A stretch of 28,442 nucleotides of DNA from Enterobacteriaceae bacterium UBA2655 (GTDB lineage: Bacteria; Pseudomonadota; Gammaproteobacteria; Enterobacterales; Enterobacteriaceae). The stretch is taken from positions 143,758 through 172,199 of the forward strand of contig DENB01000029.1 in assembly GCA_002359495.1 (NCBI GenBank). Direction: 5' to 3'. The notes under the pieces were generated by a model, which made no database searches, was not told the DNA's origin, and was given only the letters and a program-made list of their open reading frames with translations. This document shows, in pieces, positions 9,801 to 17,267 of this stretch. Numbering within the stretch: position 1 is the stretch's first letter; each line of letters starts with the position of its first letter. The position numbers and the translations under genes are program-made.

Positions 9801-10181
9801 GAGCTGAAACAGCTTACGCTTGTCGCCGTCGTCGCTTAGATAGTGGCGCAACGAAACGAATTCGTCGCGTTCCAGCAGCGCGGGCAGACGGTTCATTAAT
9901 TTCCAGCTCATGCCGGCTTTGGTAAAGGCGCTCTCTTCCGGGATGTCAGGCAAGACGCACTTATAAACTTCCCAGATAAACGCGGCCGGCAGCGGGAAGC
10001 GGATGTTGGCGGCGATGCCGAAACTCTGCGCCAGCTCCATTTGCAGCCACTGCGCCATGCCTGGACTCTGCACCATGACCACTTCAGAAGCGAACGGATC
10101 GGTTAAGGGATCGAGTTCGATAATGGTCGCCGCCAGGGTTTTTAGCAGGTCGAGCTGATTGGAATGGTACACCCTGAACAT
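6801..10181 (-). CDS. recC: RecBCD exonuclease V, gamma subunit RecC
   Basis: RecC splits the DNA strands ahead of RecB and RecD and scans the 3' strand for Chi. The product is 1126 residues, close to the E. coli 1122. The N-terminus MFRVYHSNQL and conserved blocks such as VFICGISALPPVYLQ and RGDRSRRDDDRYLF identify it. Residues implicated in Chi recognition in E. coli are kept at the same numbers: Q38, Q44, L64, W70, D133, L134, D136 and R186. Position 40, threonine in E. coli, is proline here. The ATG has a strong AGGAG site 7 bases upstream. A 104-base gap separates it from ppdC, so it may be read from the ppd operon, a local promoter, or both. Confidence 0.97.
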   Translation of the reverse strand: MFRVYHSNQLDLLKTLAATIIELDPLTDPFASEVVMVQSPGMAQWLQMELAQSFGIAANIRFPLPAAFIWEVYKCVLPDIPEESAFTKAGMSWKLMNRLPALLERDEFVSLRHYLSDDGDKRKLFQLSSRVADLFDNYLVYRADWLNRWEQGEKVENMGEAQQWQAALWRDLVSYAAELGQSLWHRGNLNTRFIQALESADSAPPGLPKRVFICGISALPPVYLQALQALGRHIDIHLLFTNPCRDYWGDIQDYAFLAKLQSRRRRLHDSTQERALFSDPDHAAGLFNDAGEQQLTNPLLASWGKLGRDNLFLLSQMDASDYDVDAFVDVDPDNLLRAMQYDLLNLQDNAVIGLSQAELADSGKKRRLDPQDRSISLQVCHSAQREVEVLQDYLLAMMEADPELRPRDIIVMVADIDAYSPFIQAVFANAPRDRYLPFAISDRRASQAHPAINAFLSLLGLPDSRFASEEVLALLEVPALAKRFSIDEEGLRLLRRWVMEAGVRWGLDDASVEELALPVTGQHTWRFGLQRMLLGYALESHNGDWQGILPYDESSGLIGELAGHLAELLTQLDRWRQKLAEPRTLEAWQPLCRELMSHFFSGDADTEAALLLIEEQWKQIVEQGREARYEEAIPVTLLRDDLRGQLDQQRISQRFLAGQVNFCTLMPMRSIPFKVVCLLGMNDGVYPRTLPPLGFDLIQQQPRRGDRSRRDDDRYLFLEALVSAQQQLYISYIGRDIQDNTERYPSVLVTELMDYIAQSFRLPGDEKLEVDESARRVLAHMHHLHSRMPFAPENFHPEAHCRSFASEWLPAALGAGEPQQDFVQKLPEQPLEELTLEQLLRFWRHPVRAWFSQRLGVNFLLEESELPDSEPFALESLDRYQINTQLLNALVAGEDTAKLYAHHRAAGNLPYGAFGELFWQAQTEEMQEVAQEVIAQRSEGESREIHLQLDDVLLTGWLAQVQADGLLRWRPGVLNMNDGLLLWLEHLVWCALGGFGHSRMYGRKQSCWRFAALPKAEALATLSRFVQGYRDGLSQPLMLLNKSGGAWLEASFDAKSGQLQLDDAMQQKARNRLMQAWQGGYQVEGEGNDPYLARLCRVLDETRIQEIIAAAQRWYLPMLQAHKNDE
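7508..7515 (-). other. Chi octamer (5'-GCTGGTGG) in recC
   Basis: This is an exact Chi octamer on the recC coding strand. Confidence 0.55.
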
Positions 10182-10223
10182 GGGGACTCCTGTGGTAAAA
10201 CGAAGGGACGGTGCAGCCTGGTC

Positions 10224-10251
10224 ACTCTACCGCTTATCTGCGGGCTTGCAA
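10224..10251 (-). promoter_or_regulatory. Weak candidate recC promoter
   Basis: On the minus strand a TTGCAA (-35, 4 of 6) and a TAGAGT (-10, 4 of 6) are separated by 16 bases, about 45 bases before the recC ATG. The -35 lies inside a perfect 12-base palindrome at 10243-10254 (GGCTTGCAAGCC). The match is weak. Confidence 0.22.
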
Positions 10252-10285
10252 GCCTGTTGATCCCCTCCGCAGTGATTTTCTTGCG

Positions 10286-10633
10286 CTATTTGCAACGCAA
10301 AAGGCTTAGCGCGACGCGACGCTGGCCGGGGCCGACGACGTTGGCCGTCTCAAGCTCGCATCCGCCCGGCCCGCTGCGGCGGCTGAGATCGCTCTGCCAG
10401 CCCGGAATTTCCCATCCGCTGAGGCGTTGCGCCGCGGCCCGCCAGGCCTCCTGCTGCTGCTGCTGCTGCTGGCTGAAGCCGAGCGTCAGCGCGCGATGAT
10501 AATTAAGCAGCGCGCTAATGCTCATCGCCAGCAGCAGCATGGCGAACAGCGTTTCCGCCAGGCTGAACCCCTGCTGCCCGCCGTTAGGGCTGGCACAGCT
10601 CCGACGCCAGCGGACAATAATCGATCCAGCCAT
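10286..10633 (-). CDS. ppdC: Prepilin-peptidase-dependent pseudopilin PpdC
   Basis: This is a type IV pilin-like minor pseudopilin, processed by prepilin peptidase and held in the inner membrane by its N-terminal helix. From the ATG at 10633 it is 115 residues with a 22-residue leader. The processing site is QQG/FSLAE with the typical Glu at +5, followed by a hydrophobic helix. This start has no clear ribosome site and overlaps the end of ygdB by 50 bases; an upstream in-frame ATG at 10693 would give an implausibly long basic leader. Mature residues contain a run of seven glutamines from a CAG repeat. It is the last of four coupled genes (ppdA-ppdB-ygdB-ppdC). The C-terminus ends LLRCK and keeps the paired cysteines seen in the family. 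Confidence 0.8.
   Translation of the reverse strand: MAGSIIVRWRRSCASPNGGQQGFSLAETLFAMLLLAMSISALLNYHRALTLGFSQQQQQQQEAWRAAAQRLSGWEIPGWQSDLSRRSGPGGCELETANVVGPGQRRVALSLLRCK
10451..10471. repeat. Trinucleotide repeat (CTG)7 / (CAG)7 in ppdC
   Basis: Seven perfect tandem CTG units on the plus strand encode Q7 just after the N-terminal helix of PpdC. Such a repeat can gain or lose units in frame, changing the glutamine count without breaking the gene. Confidence 0.9.
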
Positions 10634-10988
10634 GCGGCGACAGCCGCAGCCGGTCGCCCTGATTTTCCGCCCAGTGCCACAACGCCAGTTCACGTCCCTC
10701 TCCTTCTCCGCGCAGCAGCGCGCGTCCCTGTTCGTCGCGCCGTAAACAGCTTTGCCAACCGAAGGTTTTCTCCTGGCGGCACAGCCATCCCTCGCCCGGC
10801 GGCCAGCTCAGCGTCGATCCCCAGCGCAGCGCCGACTGCGCCTGATGAAAATCCAGAATATACTGCCGCTCGTCCGCCAGCAGGCTCATGCCCTGCGCCA
10901 GCTGATAGCGGCTGATATGCAGCGTGGCGCTGCCCATCAGCAGCACCAGGATCACCATGCCGAGCGCGCTGTTGCCGCCTTGCCTCAC
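10584..10988 (-). CDS. ygdB: YgdB family (DUF2509) pseudopilin-associated protein
   Basis: A 134-residue protein (135 in E. coli) encoded in the ppd pseudopilin cluster. The start is GTG at 10986-10988 and overlaps the ppdB stop (GTGA). The N-terminus has a short stretch MRQGGNSALG followed by a hydrophobic helix of about 15 residues, resembling PilX/GspK-like minor pseudopilins but without the canonical Glu at +5. The C-terminal motif SPHGWIDYCPL closely resembles the end of E. coli YgdB (SPRGWSDFCPL). Its exact function is unknown; position in the cluster suggests a part in a type IV pilus or competence pseudopilus tip. Confidence 0.88.
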   Translation of the reverse strand: MRQGGNSALGMVILVLLMGSATLHISRYQLAQGMSLLADERQYILDFHQAQSALRWGSTLSWPPGEGWLCRQEKTFGWQSCLRRDEQGRALLRGEGEGRELALWHWAENQGDRLRLSPHGWIDYCPLASELCQP

Positions 10989-11518
10989 AGGTTTTCGCTC
11001 TCCGTCCAGCTCTCCAGCGCGACCGGCTGCCGCCCGGCCCGCGCGCCGAGCTGCATTTTAATCAATCGGCCTTCCTGTTGAACCTGAAAATTTTCAATAC
11101 GCAGAAAGGCGGGATCGGTAAGCTTCTCCCATCCCTCTCCGTCGCAGCTTGTCACGCCGCGCTGCATCTCAATCTGTTGCTGGCGCAGCCGGTAGCCGTA
11201 GGTTTCGCTTTCGTCATGGCCGGGTCCTTCCCATTTGCCGTTGCTGTTTTCATCCCATCTCACCAGCAGGCAACGCCCCTGCATGCCGATGGTCAGCCCG
11301 CTTCCGCTGCACTGGCCGTTGCAGTAGCCCGCCCGCCGCGCCGCCTTTTCCAGCGTCATCATGATCTGTTGCAGCTCTTGCCGCAGCTGCGCGCGCTGCT
11401 GTAGCCGCAGGCTCTCGCCCTGCAGCAGCGGCAAGAACCGGCCGACGCTCATCATCAGTACGCTGCAGACCGCCATCGCCACCACCACTTCCAGCAGGCT
11501 GAATCCGCTTGTTTTCAT
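10985..11518 (-). CDS. ppdB: Prepilin-peptidase-dependent pseudopilin PpdB
   Basis: A 177-residue minor pseudopilin of the PilW/GspJ type. The leader is very short, with the processing site SG/FSLLEVVVAM and Glu at +5, then a hydrophobic helix. Blocks RAGYCNGQC, VRWDENSNGKWE and TSCDGEGWEKLTDP match E. coli PpdB (RAGYCHGSC, VQWDANSNGIWD, TSCEGKGWDKVTNP). The ATG overlaps the ppdA stop by four bases (ATGA), and the stop overlaps the GTG start of ygdB, so expression is probably coupled throughout. Confidence 0.93.
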   Translation of the reverse strand: MKTSGFSLLEVVVAMAVCSVLMMSVGRFLPLLQGESLRLQQRAQLRQELQQIMMTLEKAARRAGYCNGQCSGSGLTIGMQGRCLLVRWDENSNGKWEGPGHDESETYGYRLRQQQIEMQRGVTSCDGEGWEKLTDPAFLRIENFQVQQEGRLIKMQLGARAGRQPVALESWTESENL

Positions 11519-11985
11519 TCACAGCCCTCCTGGCTCGTCTGGCATAAGCGGATGCGCGCGCGAGCGGAAATGATCAGACGCCAGCGTCCGGCGCCGTTGC
11601 CGAACTCAATACTGCCCGCTCTGGCGACGTTGCGTCGTCCGTAAAATCCCGGCTCGCCGTTAATCGCATAGATTTTTACGTCGGGATGGGGCGCCGGCAG
11701 CATCAGGCGCTTATCCGGCTGGCAGCTTTGCGGCGGCCGCTCGCCGCCGCCCAGGCACCAGCGCTCGCCCGGCAGATGCCAGATCGGGTAATCACGATTG
11801 TGCCAGTTGGCGTGGGCGCGCAGCCGCAGCAGGAAGCTCTGCATCTGCAGCGCAGTTTCACGCAGCTGCTGACGCTGTTGCCAGCGCTGCCAGCCATGAA
11901 GCGCGCCGATGCTCAGCACGCCCGCAATCATCAACACGATAAGTAATTCCGCCAGGGTAAACCCCTGAGATAACGCTTTTTTCAT
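11515..11985 (-). CDS. ppdA: Prepilin-peptidase-dependent pseudopilin PpdA
   Basis: A 156-residue minor pseudopilin of the GspH/FimT type, the same length as E. coli PpdA. The start at 11985 gives MKKALSQG/FTLAELL, a standard type IV leader of 8 residues with Glu at +5. An in-frame ATG 72 bases upstream would give a non-standard leader. A ribosome site (AAGGT) is 8 bases from the ATG. ANWHNRD and the C-terminal WRLIISARARIRLCQ fit the E. coli protein. It is the first gene of the ppdA-ppdB-ygdB-ppdC unit, following the thyA terminator. Confidence 0.93.
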   Translation of the reverse strand: MKKALSQGFTLAELLIVLMIAGVLSIGALHGWQRWQQRQQLRETALQMQSFLLRLRAHANWHNRDYPIWHLPGERWCLGGGERPPQSCQPDKRLMLPAPHPDVKIYAINGEPGFYGRRNVARAGSIEFGNGAGRWRLIISARARIRLCQTSQEGCE

Positions 11986-12057
11986 GGCGCTACCTTGCCG
12001 CCCTGATCGTTGGGGCACAAGCGGCACTCTCCCGCTTCGGAATCCGCTTTCCGGCAA

Positions 12058-12085
12058 AATTTATGCGTGCCGCACCGCGTTTCAA
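12058..12085 (-). promoter_or_regulatory. Candidate promoter for the ppdA operon
   Basis: On the minus strand TTGAAA (-35, 5 of 6, at 12080-12085) and TAAATT (-10, 4 of 6, at 12058-12063) are 16 bases apart, downstream of the thyA terminator and about 70 bases before the ppdA start. A 6-bp hairpin (12019-12024 with 12032-12037) lies in the resulting leader. Confidence 0.4.
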
Positions 12086-12120
12086 CCAGCTGTGACGCCG
12101 CTTACAAAAATGCGCAGGCA

Positions 12121-12155
12121 ATAAAAAACCCCGGACGCGGGAAGCGTACCGGGGT
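12121..12155 (-). terminator. Intrinsic terminator after thyA
   Basis: On the minus strand ACCCCGG and CCGGGGT enclose an inner ACGC/GCGT stem with a single bulged T and a 5-base loop, followed by six T residues. It ends the lgt-thyA transcript 22 bases after the thyA stop. Confidence 0.9.
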
Positions 12156-12177
12156 CAGAAAGGTTTAAGACGGCGGG

Positions 12178-12972
12178 TCAGACGGCGACCGGCGCCTTAA
12201 TGGCCGGATGGGGATCGTACCCTTCGATTTCAAAATCTTCGAAGCGGTAATCGAACAGCGAAGCCGGTTTGCGCTTGATCACCAGCTTCGGCAGCGGCCG
12301 CGGCTCGCGCGTCAGCTGCAGGCGCGTCTGCTCAAGGTGGTTGCTGTAAAGGTGGGTATCGCCGCCGGTCCAGACAAAATCGCCCACTTCAAGATCGCAC
12401 TGCTGCGCTACCATATGCACCAGCAGCGCATAGCTGGCGATATTAAACGGCAGGCCGAGGAAGACGTCGCAGGAACGCTGGTAGAGCTGACAGGAGAGCT
12501 TGCCGTCCGCCACGTAGAACTGGAAAAAGGCGTGGCAGGGTGCCAGCGCCATCTGATCCAGCTCGCCTACGTTCCAGGAGGAGACGATAATGCGGCGCGA
12601 ATCGGGATCGGTTTTTAACTGCTCCAGCACGCGGGAGATCTGATCGATCTCCTGTCCTGTCGCGGCGCCCCAGCTGCGCCACTGCTTGCCGTAAACCGGG
12701 CCTAAATCCCCATTTTCATCCGCCCACTCATCCCAGATGCTGACCTTGTTCTCTTTGAGATAGCCGATGTTGGTATCGCCTTTCAGGAACCACAGCAGTT
12801 CATGAATGATGGAGCGCAGATGACACTTTTTGGTGGTTACTAAAGGAAAACCGTCCTGCAGATTAAAACGCATCTGGTGACCAAAAATCGACAGCGTGCC
12901 GGTGCCGGTACGGTCATTTTTTTGCGTGCCCTCAGTCAGCACTTTCTGCATCAGGTCCAGATACTGTTTCAT
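12178..12972 (-). CDS. thyA: Thymidylate synthase
   Basis: ThyA converts dUMP to dTMP in the cytoplasm using methylenetetrahydrofolate; it is the de novo source of thymine. The product has 264 residues, exactly as in E. coli. The catalytic cysteine is C146 in LAPCHAFF, and the folate/nucleotide-binding blocks [35 protein letters not shown] and HLYSNHLEQ are intact. The ATG overlaps the lgt stop (ATGA) and a GAGGA site lies inside the lgt end, so thyA is translationally coupled to lgt. The gene ends before a strong terminator. Confidence 0.99.
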   Translation of the reverse strand: MKQYLDLMQKVLTEGTQKNDRTGTGTLSIFGHQMRFNLQDGFPLVTTKKCHLRSIIHELLWFLKGDTNIGYLKENKVSIWDEWADENGDLGPVYGKQWRSWGAATGQEIDQISRVLEQLKTDPDSRRIIVSSWNVGELDQMALAPCHAFFQFYVADGKLSCQLYQRSCDVFLGLPFNIASYALLVHMVAQQCDLEVGDFVWTGGDTHLYSNHLEQTRLQLTREPRPLPKLVIKRKPASLFDYRFEDFEIEGYDPHPAIKAPVAV

Positions 12973-13850
12973 TTTTCCTCACGAAATTGTGGCTGCGGGC
13001 GACGACGATACGCCCAAATCATCATTATTACGCCCGCCAGGATCATCGGCACCGACAAAATTTGTCCCATGCTGATCACGCCGTCAAACAGGCCAAGCTG
13101 CGCATCCGGCTGGCGGAAGAATTCGATGATGATGCGAAACGCGCCGTAGCCGATCAGGAACAGGCCGGACACGCTGCCCATTGGACGCGGCTTGCGAATA
13201 AACAGGTTGAGAATAATAAACAGCACCACCCCTTCCAGCAGCAGTTCATACAGCTGCGACGGGTGGCGCGGCAGCACGCCATAGGTGTTCAGCAGGCCCT
13301 GCCACTGCGGATGGGTGGCGGCGAGCGCCACGTCTTCACTGCGCGAGCCGGGAAACAGCATCGCCCAGGGCAGATCCGGTGCCACGCGGCCCCAGAGTTC
13401 GCCGTTGATGAAGTTGCCCAGTCGGCCCGCGCCGAGCCCGAAGGGGATCAGCGGCGCGATAAAATCGGAAACCTGGAAGAAGGTGCGTTTGGTGCGACGC
13501 GCGAACAGCAGCATCACGACGATCACGCCCACCAGGCCGCCGTGGAACGACATGCCGCCATCCCAGACTTTGAACAGATAGAGCGGATTATCGAGGAACA
13601 GCGGCAGGTTGTAGAAAAGCACGTAGCCGATGCGGCCGCCGAGGAAAACGCCGAGGAAACCGGCATAGAGCAGGTTTTCCACTTCCTCTTTTTTCCAGCC
13701 GCTGCCGGGCTTGTTGGCGCGACGCACCGCCAGCCACATGGCGAACACGAACCCCACCAGATACATCAGTCCATACCAGTGAAGCGAAACCGGACCGATG
13801 GAAAAGATTACCGGATCAAATTCCGGAAAAGCGATATAGCCGTTAGTCAT
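12969..13850 (-). CDS. lgt: Prolipoprotein diacylglyceryl transferase
   Basis: Lgt adds diacylglycerol from phosphatidylglycerol to the lipobox cysteine of prolipoproteins, the first step of lipoprotein maturation, in the inner membrane. The product is 293 residues (291 in E. coli) with several membrane helices. The family signature [16 protein letters not shown] and the essential HGGL motif are present. Two tandem ATGs exist (13851-13853 and 13848-13850); the inner one is chosen because the only ribosome-site-like GGTGA sits just before the outer ATG and because MTNGY lines up with E. coli MTSSY. The stop overlaps the thyA start. The leader has a 6-bp hairpin at 13902-13918. This enzyme would process the YgdR and DUF2931 lipoproteins encoded further along. 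Confidence 0.97.
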   Translation of the reverse strand: MTNGYIAFPEFDPVIFSIGPVSLHWYGLMYLVGFVFAMWLAVRRANKPGSGWKKEEVENLLYAGFLGVFLGGRIGYVLFYNLPLFLDNPLYLFKVWDGGMSFHGGLVGVIVVMLLFARRTKRTFFQVSDFIAPLIPFGLGAGRLGNFINGELWGRVAPDLPWAMLFPGSRSEDVALAATHPQWQGLLNTYGVLPRHPSQLYELLLEGVVLFIILNLFIRKPRPMGSVSGLFLIGYGAFRIIIEFFRQPDAQLGLFDGVISMGQILSVPMILAGVIMMIWAYRRRPQPQFREEK

Positions 13851-13932
13851 CATTCACCATTCTTTTTTCTGCCCTGAAAAAGTGGGCGGCTGCAACGCAA
13901 CGCTCAGCAACCCTGAGCAATTATGGCTGCGC

Positions 13933-13941
13933 ATCATAGCA
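13933..13941 (-). promoter_or_regulatory. Candidate extended -10 promoter for lgt-thyA
   Basis: TGCTATGAT on the minus strand is a TATGAT hexamer (5 of 6) with an upstream TG, the extended -10 pattern. No good -35 lies 16-18 bases upstream. It sits in the 137-base ptsP-lgt spacer, about 85 bases before the lgt start. Confidence 0.45.
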
Positions 13942-13987
13942 CAGCCGTTTCTCAGGCGGAGCGCGGAAATGTAAGCGCCGTTATCCG

Positions 13988-16234
13988 CTAGCGGCCGCCG
14001 CGGATCAGGCCGCCCAGCCCGCGACGCTCCATAAAGGCGGAGACCAGATGACGCACCTCGGAGGCGGTTCGCGCCTGGAGTCCCTGTTCACTGAGCTGCT
14101 GCGTCTCTTCATAATCGAGATGGCGCAGCAGATATTTTACGCGCGGGACGTTTTTGCCGTTCATGCTGAGATGCCGATAGCCCAATCCGACCAGCAGGGC
14201 GACGCACATCGGATCGCCCGCCATTTCGCCACACAGGCACAGATCCAGCCCCGCTTCCCGGACTTCGCCGGCGATAGCCCGCAGCGCGCGCAGCATGGCG
14301 GGATGCAGCGGATCGTAAAGGTTGGCGACGCGCGTGTTGTTGCGATCCACCGCCAGCAGATACTGCGTCAGGTCGTTGGTGCCGACCGAGACGAAGTCGA
14401 TGCGCGACGCCAGATGCGGGATCATAAACAGCATGGAGGGCACTTCGACCATGATGCCGATACGCGGTTTTGGAATAGCGTAACCGAGCATCTCCTCCAC
14501 TTCGCGTCCGGCGCGATCGATCAGCTGGCGGGCGTCGTCGATTTCGTCAATGCTGCTGATCATCGGCAGCAGAATGCTGAGGTTGCCCGAGGCGGCGTTG
14601 GCGCGCAGCATGGCGCGCACCTGCACCAGAAAAATCTCCGGCTGATCGAGCGTCAGGCGAATGCCGCGCCAGCCGAGGCAGGGATTCTCTTCGCTGATAG
14701 GCATATAGGGCAGCTGTTTGTCCGCGCCGACGTCAAGCGTGCGCAGGGTGACGGGCTTGTTATGAAACAGCTGCAGCATCCCCTGGTACTGCGCGACCTG
14801 CTCCTCTTCCGAGGGAAAGACGTTTTGCAGCATAAAAGGAATTTCGGTGCGGTAGAGGCCGACGCCGTCCACCCAGCTGTCGAGCGCCTGCTCATGCTCG
14901 GCGCTGAGTCCGGCGTTGAGCATCACCTGGATGCGTTCGCCGCTTTTCAGCTCACCGGGCAGCTCAACGCCCCCTTCCGCCATCTTGCTCAGCGCGTGTT
15001 CTTCGCTGATCAGCCGCTGATACTCTTGGATCAGCACCGGTTCGGGATCGATAAGCAGTTCGCCACGATAGCCGTCCACAATCAGCAGCCGCTTGTTAAG
15101 CTGCTCAGGCAGGATATCCGCGCCCATCACGGTGGGAATGCCCATCGCCCGCGTCAGGATCGCCGCATGGGAATTCGCGGCGCCGTCGCGCACCACCACG
15201 CCCGCCAGCCGTTCATGCGGCAGTTCGGCCAGCGTCGTGGCGGTGAGTTCGTCAGCGACCAGCACGAAACGCTCCGGCCAGGCGTTGGTGCCCGACAGCG
15301 AGTCGTCGAGGTGAAACAGCAGACGTTGCCCGAGCACGCGCAGATCGCCGGCGCGCTCGCGCAGATAGCTGTCCTGCAGGCTGGCGAACTGCGCGGCGAA
15401 TTTTTCAATCACGGTTTTCACCGCCCATTCCGCCACCGAGCCGTTGTCGATTTCGGCGAACAGATCGTTTTTCAGGCGCGCATCGGAAAGCAGATGGGAG
15501 TAGAGATCGAAAATCGCCGCGCTCTCTTTCTGCACGCTGGCGGAGAAACGTTTGCTGAAGCGGCGAAACTCATTCGCCGCCTCGTTCATCGCCAGCGTCA
15601 GACGTTCGCGTTCGCGCTGCGCATCCAGCGTCGAGGCGGCGAAAACCTGCTCCAGCACCGGCTGCGTGGTGTCGACCCAGCCCGGCGCGACCGCCACGCC
15701 CGGCGAGGCGGCGATGGCGCGCACGCGCGTCTGACGAAACTGACCAAACAGCCGCCCCATCTGCGACTGCGACAGCAGGGTCGCCATCTGGGTCGCCAGC
15801 GTCACCAGGAACGACTCTTCGCTCTCGTCGAACTGACGGTGTTCGCGCTGCTGCACCACCAGCACGCCCAGCAGCTGGCGGCGGCTGATCACCGGCACGC
15901 CGAGGAAGGAACGGTAACGCTCCTCTTTTACGGCGGGGATGAATTTAAAACTGGGGTGGCTTTGCGCGTCGGCAAGGTTGATCGGCTCCGCGAGGCGTCC
16001 CACCAGCCCGACGATCCCTTCGTCGAAGGCCAGCGTAACGGTGCGGCCGCGCGGTTTTTTCAGACCGCGCGTCGCCATCAGGTAGTAGCAGCGATGGTCG
16101 TGATCGGCGAGATAGACCGAGCACACTTCCGTATCCATCGCCAGGCAGATTTCATTAACCAGAATGTCGAGTGCTTCATTCAGACGCGGCGCACTCGCCA
16201 CTTTTTCTACTATTTCGCGCAACTGAGTGAGCAT
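13988..16234 (-). CDS. ptsP: Phosphoenolpyruvate-protein phosphotransferase EI-Ntr
   Basis: PtsP is enzyme I of the nitrogen phosphotransferase system; it takes phosphate from PEP and passes it to NPr and then EIIA-Ntr, affecting potassium and nitrogen physiology. The product is 748 residues, the E. coli length. Residues 1-165 form a GAF sensor domain. The phospho-histidine is H356 in GAANSHAAILTRAMG, followed by the PEP-binding barrel with EVPSMLFMIPHLA, VSVGTNDLTQYLLAVDR and the active-site C668 in CLCGEMAGDP. It begins 12 bases after rppH and is probably cotranscribed with it, as in E. coli. An 834-codon open frame on the opposite strand is a shadow. Confidence 0.98.
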   Translation of the reverse strand: MLTQLREIVEKVASAPRLNEALDILVNEICLAMDTEVCSVYLADHDHRCYYLMATRGLKKPRGRTVTLAFDEGIVGLVGRLAEPINLADAQSHPSFKFIPAVKEERYRSFLGVPVISRRQLLGVLVVQQREHRQFDESEESFLVTLATQMATLLSQSQMGRLFGQFRQTRVRAIAASPGVAVAPGWVDTTQPVLEQVFAASTLDAQRERERLTLAMNEAANEFRRFSKRFSASVQKESAAIFDLYSHLLSDARLKNDLFAEIDNGSVAEWAVKTVIEKFAAQFASLQDSYLRERAGDLRVLGQRLLFHLDDSLSGTNAWPERFVLVADELTATTLAELPHERLAGVVVRDGAANSHAAILTRAMGIPTVMGADILPEQLNKRLLIVDGYRGELLIDPEPVLIQEYQRLISEEHALSKMAEGGVELPGELKSGERIQVMLNAGLSAEHEQALDSWVDGVGLYRTEIPFMLQNVFPSEEEQVAQYQGMLQLFHNKPVTLRTLDVGADKQLPYMPISEENPCLGWRGIRLTLDQPEIFLVQVRAMLRANAASGNLSILLPMISSIDEIDDARQLIDRAGREVEEMLGYAIPKPRIGIMVEVPSMLFMIPHLASRIDFVSVGTNDLTQYLLAVDRNNTRVANLYDPLHPAMLRALRAIAGEVREAGLDLCLCGEMAGDPMCVALLVGLGYRHLSMNGKNVPRVKYLLRHLDYEETQQLSEQGLQARTASEVRHLVSAFMERRGLGGLIRGGR
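15856..15863 (-). other. Chi octamer (5'-GCTGGTGG) in ptsP
   Basis: This is an exact match on the ptsP coding strand in the GAF-domain part of the gene. Confidence 0.55.
16000..16007 (-). other. Chi octamer (5'-GCTGGTGG) in ptsP
   Basis: This is a second ptsP site in the same orientation, 144 bases from the previous one. Confidence 0.55.
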
Positions 16235-16246
16235 AAGGGGCGTGGC

Positions 16247-16774
16247 CTATCCTCTTTTACGTCGATTGGCAGGCGTATTACGCTGCACCGCACTCTCCTG
16301 CATAGACATCACCACGCCGGCGAATTCCTTCATCACGCGCCGGTAAACGTCGCGCTTAAAGGAGACAACCTGACGCACCGGATACCAGAAGCTGACCCAG
16401 CGCCAGCCGTCGAATTCCGGCGTGCTGCTGTGTTGCACATTAATATCCGCGTCACTGCACATCAACTGCAGAAGAAACCACTTTTGTTTCTGGCCGATAC
16501 ATACCGGCTTTGTGTCCCAACGCACCAAACGTTTTGGCAACTTGTAGCGTAACCAGTTACGGGTAGAAGCAAGAATACGAACATCTTTACGGTGCAGCCC
16601 GACCTCTTCGAACAGTTCGCGATACATCGCCTGTTCGGCGGATTCACCGGGATTGATGCCTCCCTGAGGAAACTGCCAGGAGTGCTGTCCAAAGCGCCTG
16701 GCCCATAAAACTTGTCCCTGCCTGTTACAGATTACGATACCAACATTCGGGCGGTAGCCATCATCATCGATCAC
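16247..16774 (-). CDS. rppH: RNA pyrophosphohydrolase RppH
   Basis: RppH is a Nudix hydrolase that removes pyrophosphate from the 5' end of mRNA, which starts RNase E-dependent decay. The product has 175 residues (176 in E. coli) and is nearly identical over the first 150. The Nudix box spans residues 38-60 ([13 protein letters not shown] followed by [10 protein letters not shown]), with the metal-binding glutamates E53, E56 and E57. The start is GTG at 16772-16774, as in E. coli, with a GAGGT site 6 bases upstream. It is the first gene of the rppH-ptsP unit and diverges from mutH across a long spacer. Confidence 0.98.
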   Translation of the reverse strand: MIDDDGYRPNVGIVICNRQGQVLWARRFGQHSWQFPQGGINPGESAEQAMYRELFEEVGLHRKDVRILASTRNWLRYKLPKRLVRWDTKPVCIGQKQKWFLLQLMCSDADINVQHSSTPEFDGWRWVSFWYPVRQVVSFKRDVYRRVMKEFAGVVMSMQESAVQRNTPANRRKRG

Positions 16775-16942
16775 CGGACTACCTCAAAGCTAAATTTGAA
16801 TAGCCTGATTGTTTCATACTCCTTACAGGCGGTAAACCACTGGTTAGCAGGGTTGAGCGGGAATAAATGCTGAATAACTCACAGGGTTAAGTAAAGTTAT
16901 AAACAGAAACGGCGGAACATCGCCAGTTTTATTCACTTTTTC

Positions 16943-16951
16943 TGTGGATAG
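16943..16951 (-). promoter_or_regulatory. DnaA box, one mismatch
   Basis: TGTGGATAG on the plus strand is CTATCCACA on the minus strand, one base from the consensus TTATCCACA. It is about 170 bases upstream of rppH. Confidence 0.5.
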
Positions 16952-17015
16952 CTTTGTGAAGAACGCGGGAATTGATTGAATAAACAATCCAGAAAATTCT
17001 GATGCGTGAAATACG

Positions 17016-17061
17016 ATTTTAAAAAAATAACATTAATAAACAAACATATAATTAAAATTAA
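17016..17061. other. AT-rich tract between DnaA boxes
   Basis: About 46 bases made almost entirely of A and T, including a run of seven A, in otherwise GC-rich DNA. It lies between the outer and the inner DnaA boxes. It could be an UP-element-like, easily melted or protein-binding segment. Confidence 0.6.
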
Positions 17062-17139
17062 CCGTCTGAAATGGCCATCTTAATGCTATCTGCGACAGCG
17101 GCGATCCTGCGACTGGCTAAAGATCGAACACCGACGTTT

Positions 17140-17148
17140 TTATCCACA
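17140..17148 (+). promoter_or_regulatory. Perfect DnaA box
   Basis: TTATCCACA, an exact match to the high-affinity DnaA box, lies 310 bases before the mutH start. Confidence 0.7.
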
Positions 17149-17258
17149 GAATATGCGTTAAGGTTACGCACAGCGCGCTAAACGCGCGGCGAAAATTGCG
17201 AAGTCAAGGCTGTAAATCGAACCAGTAGTGACTTAAGCGTGCGGTTATCCCACCTTTC

Positions 17259-17267
17259 TGTGGATAA
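17259..17267 (-). promoter_or_regulatory. Perfect DnaA box, inverted
   Basis: TGTGGATAA on the plus strand is the exact DnaA box on the minus strand. With TTATCCCAC at 17245-17253 it forms an imperfect inverted pair, so two DnaA molecules could bind face to face about 190 bases before mutH. Confidence 0.7.

Noticed and set aside
10451..10471. CTG repeat as part of a CRISPR or larger repeat array
   Set aside because: It is a simple 3-base microsatellite inside a coding region, with no spacers.
14048..16552. 834-codon open frame on the plus strand opposite ptsP
   Set aside because: It lies antisense to a clearly identified gene, crosses into rppH, and its Arg/His/Gln-rich composition is typical of shadows in GC-rich DNA.
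16929..17267. A chromosomal replication origin
   Set aside because: The DnaA boxes and AT-rich tract resemble one, but the 13-mer array and dense GATC sites of enteric oriC are missing and the neighbours are not mioC/gidA.
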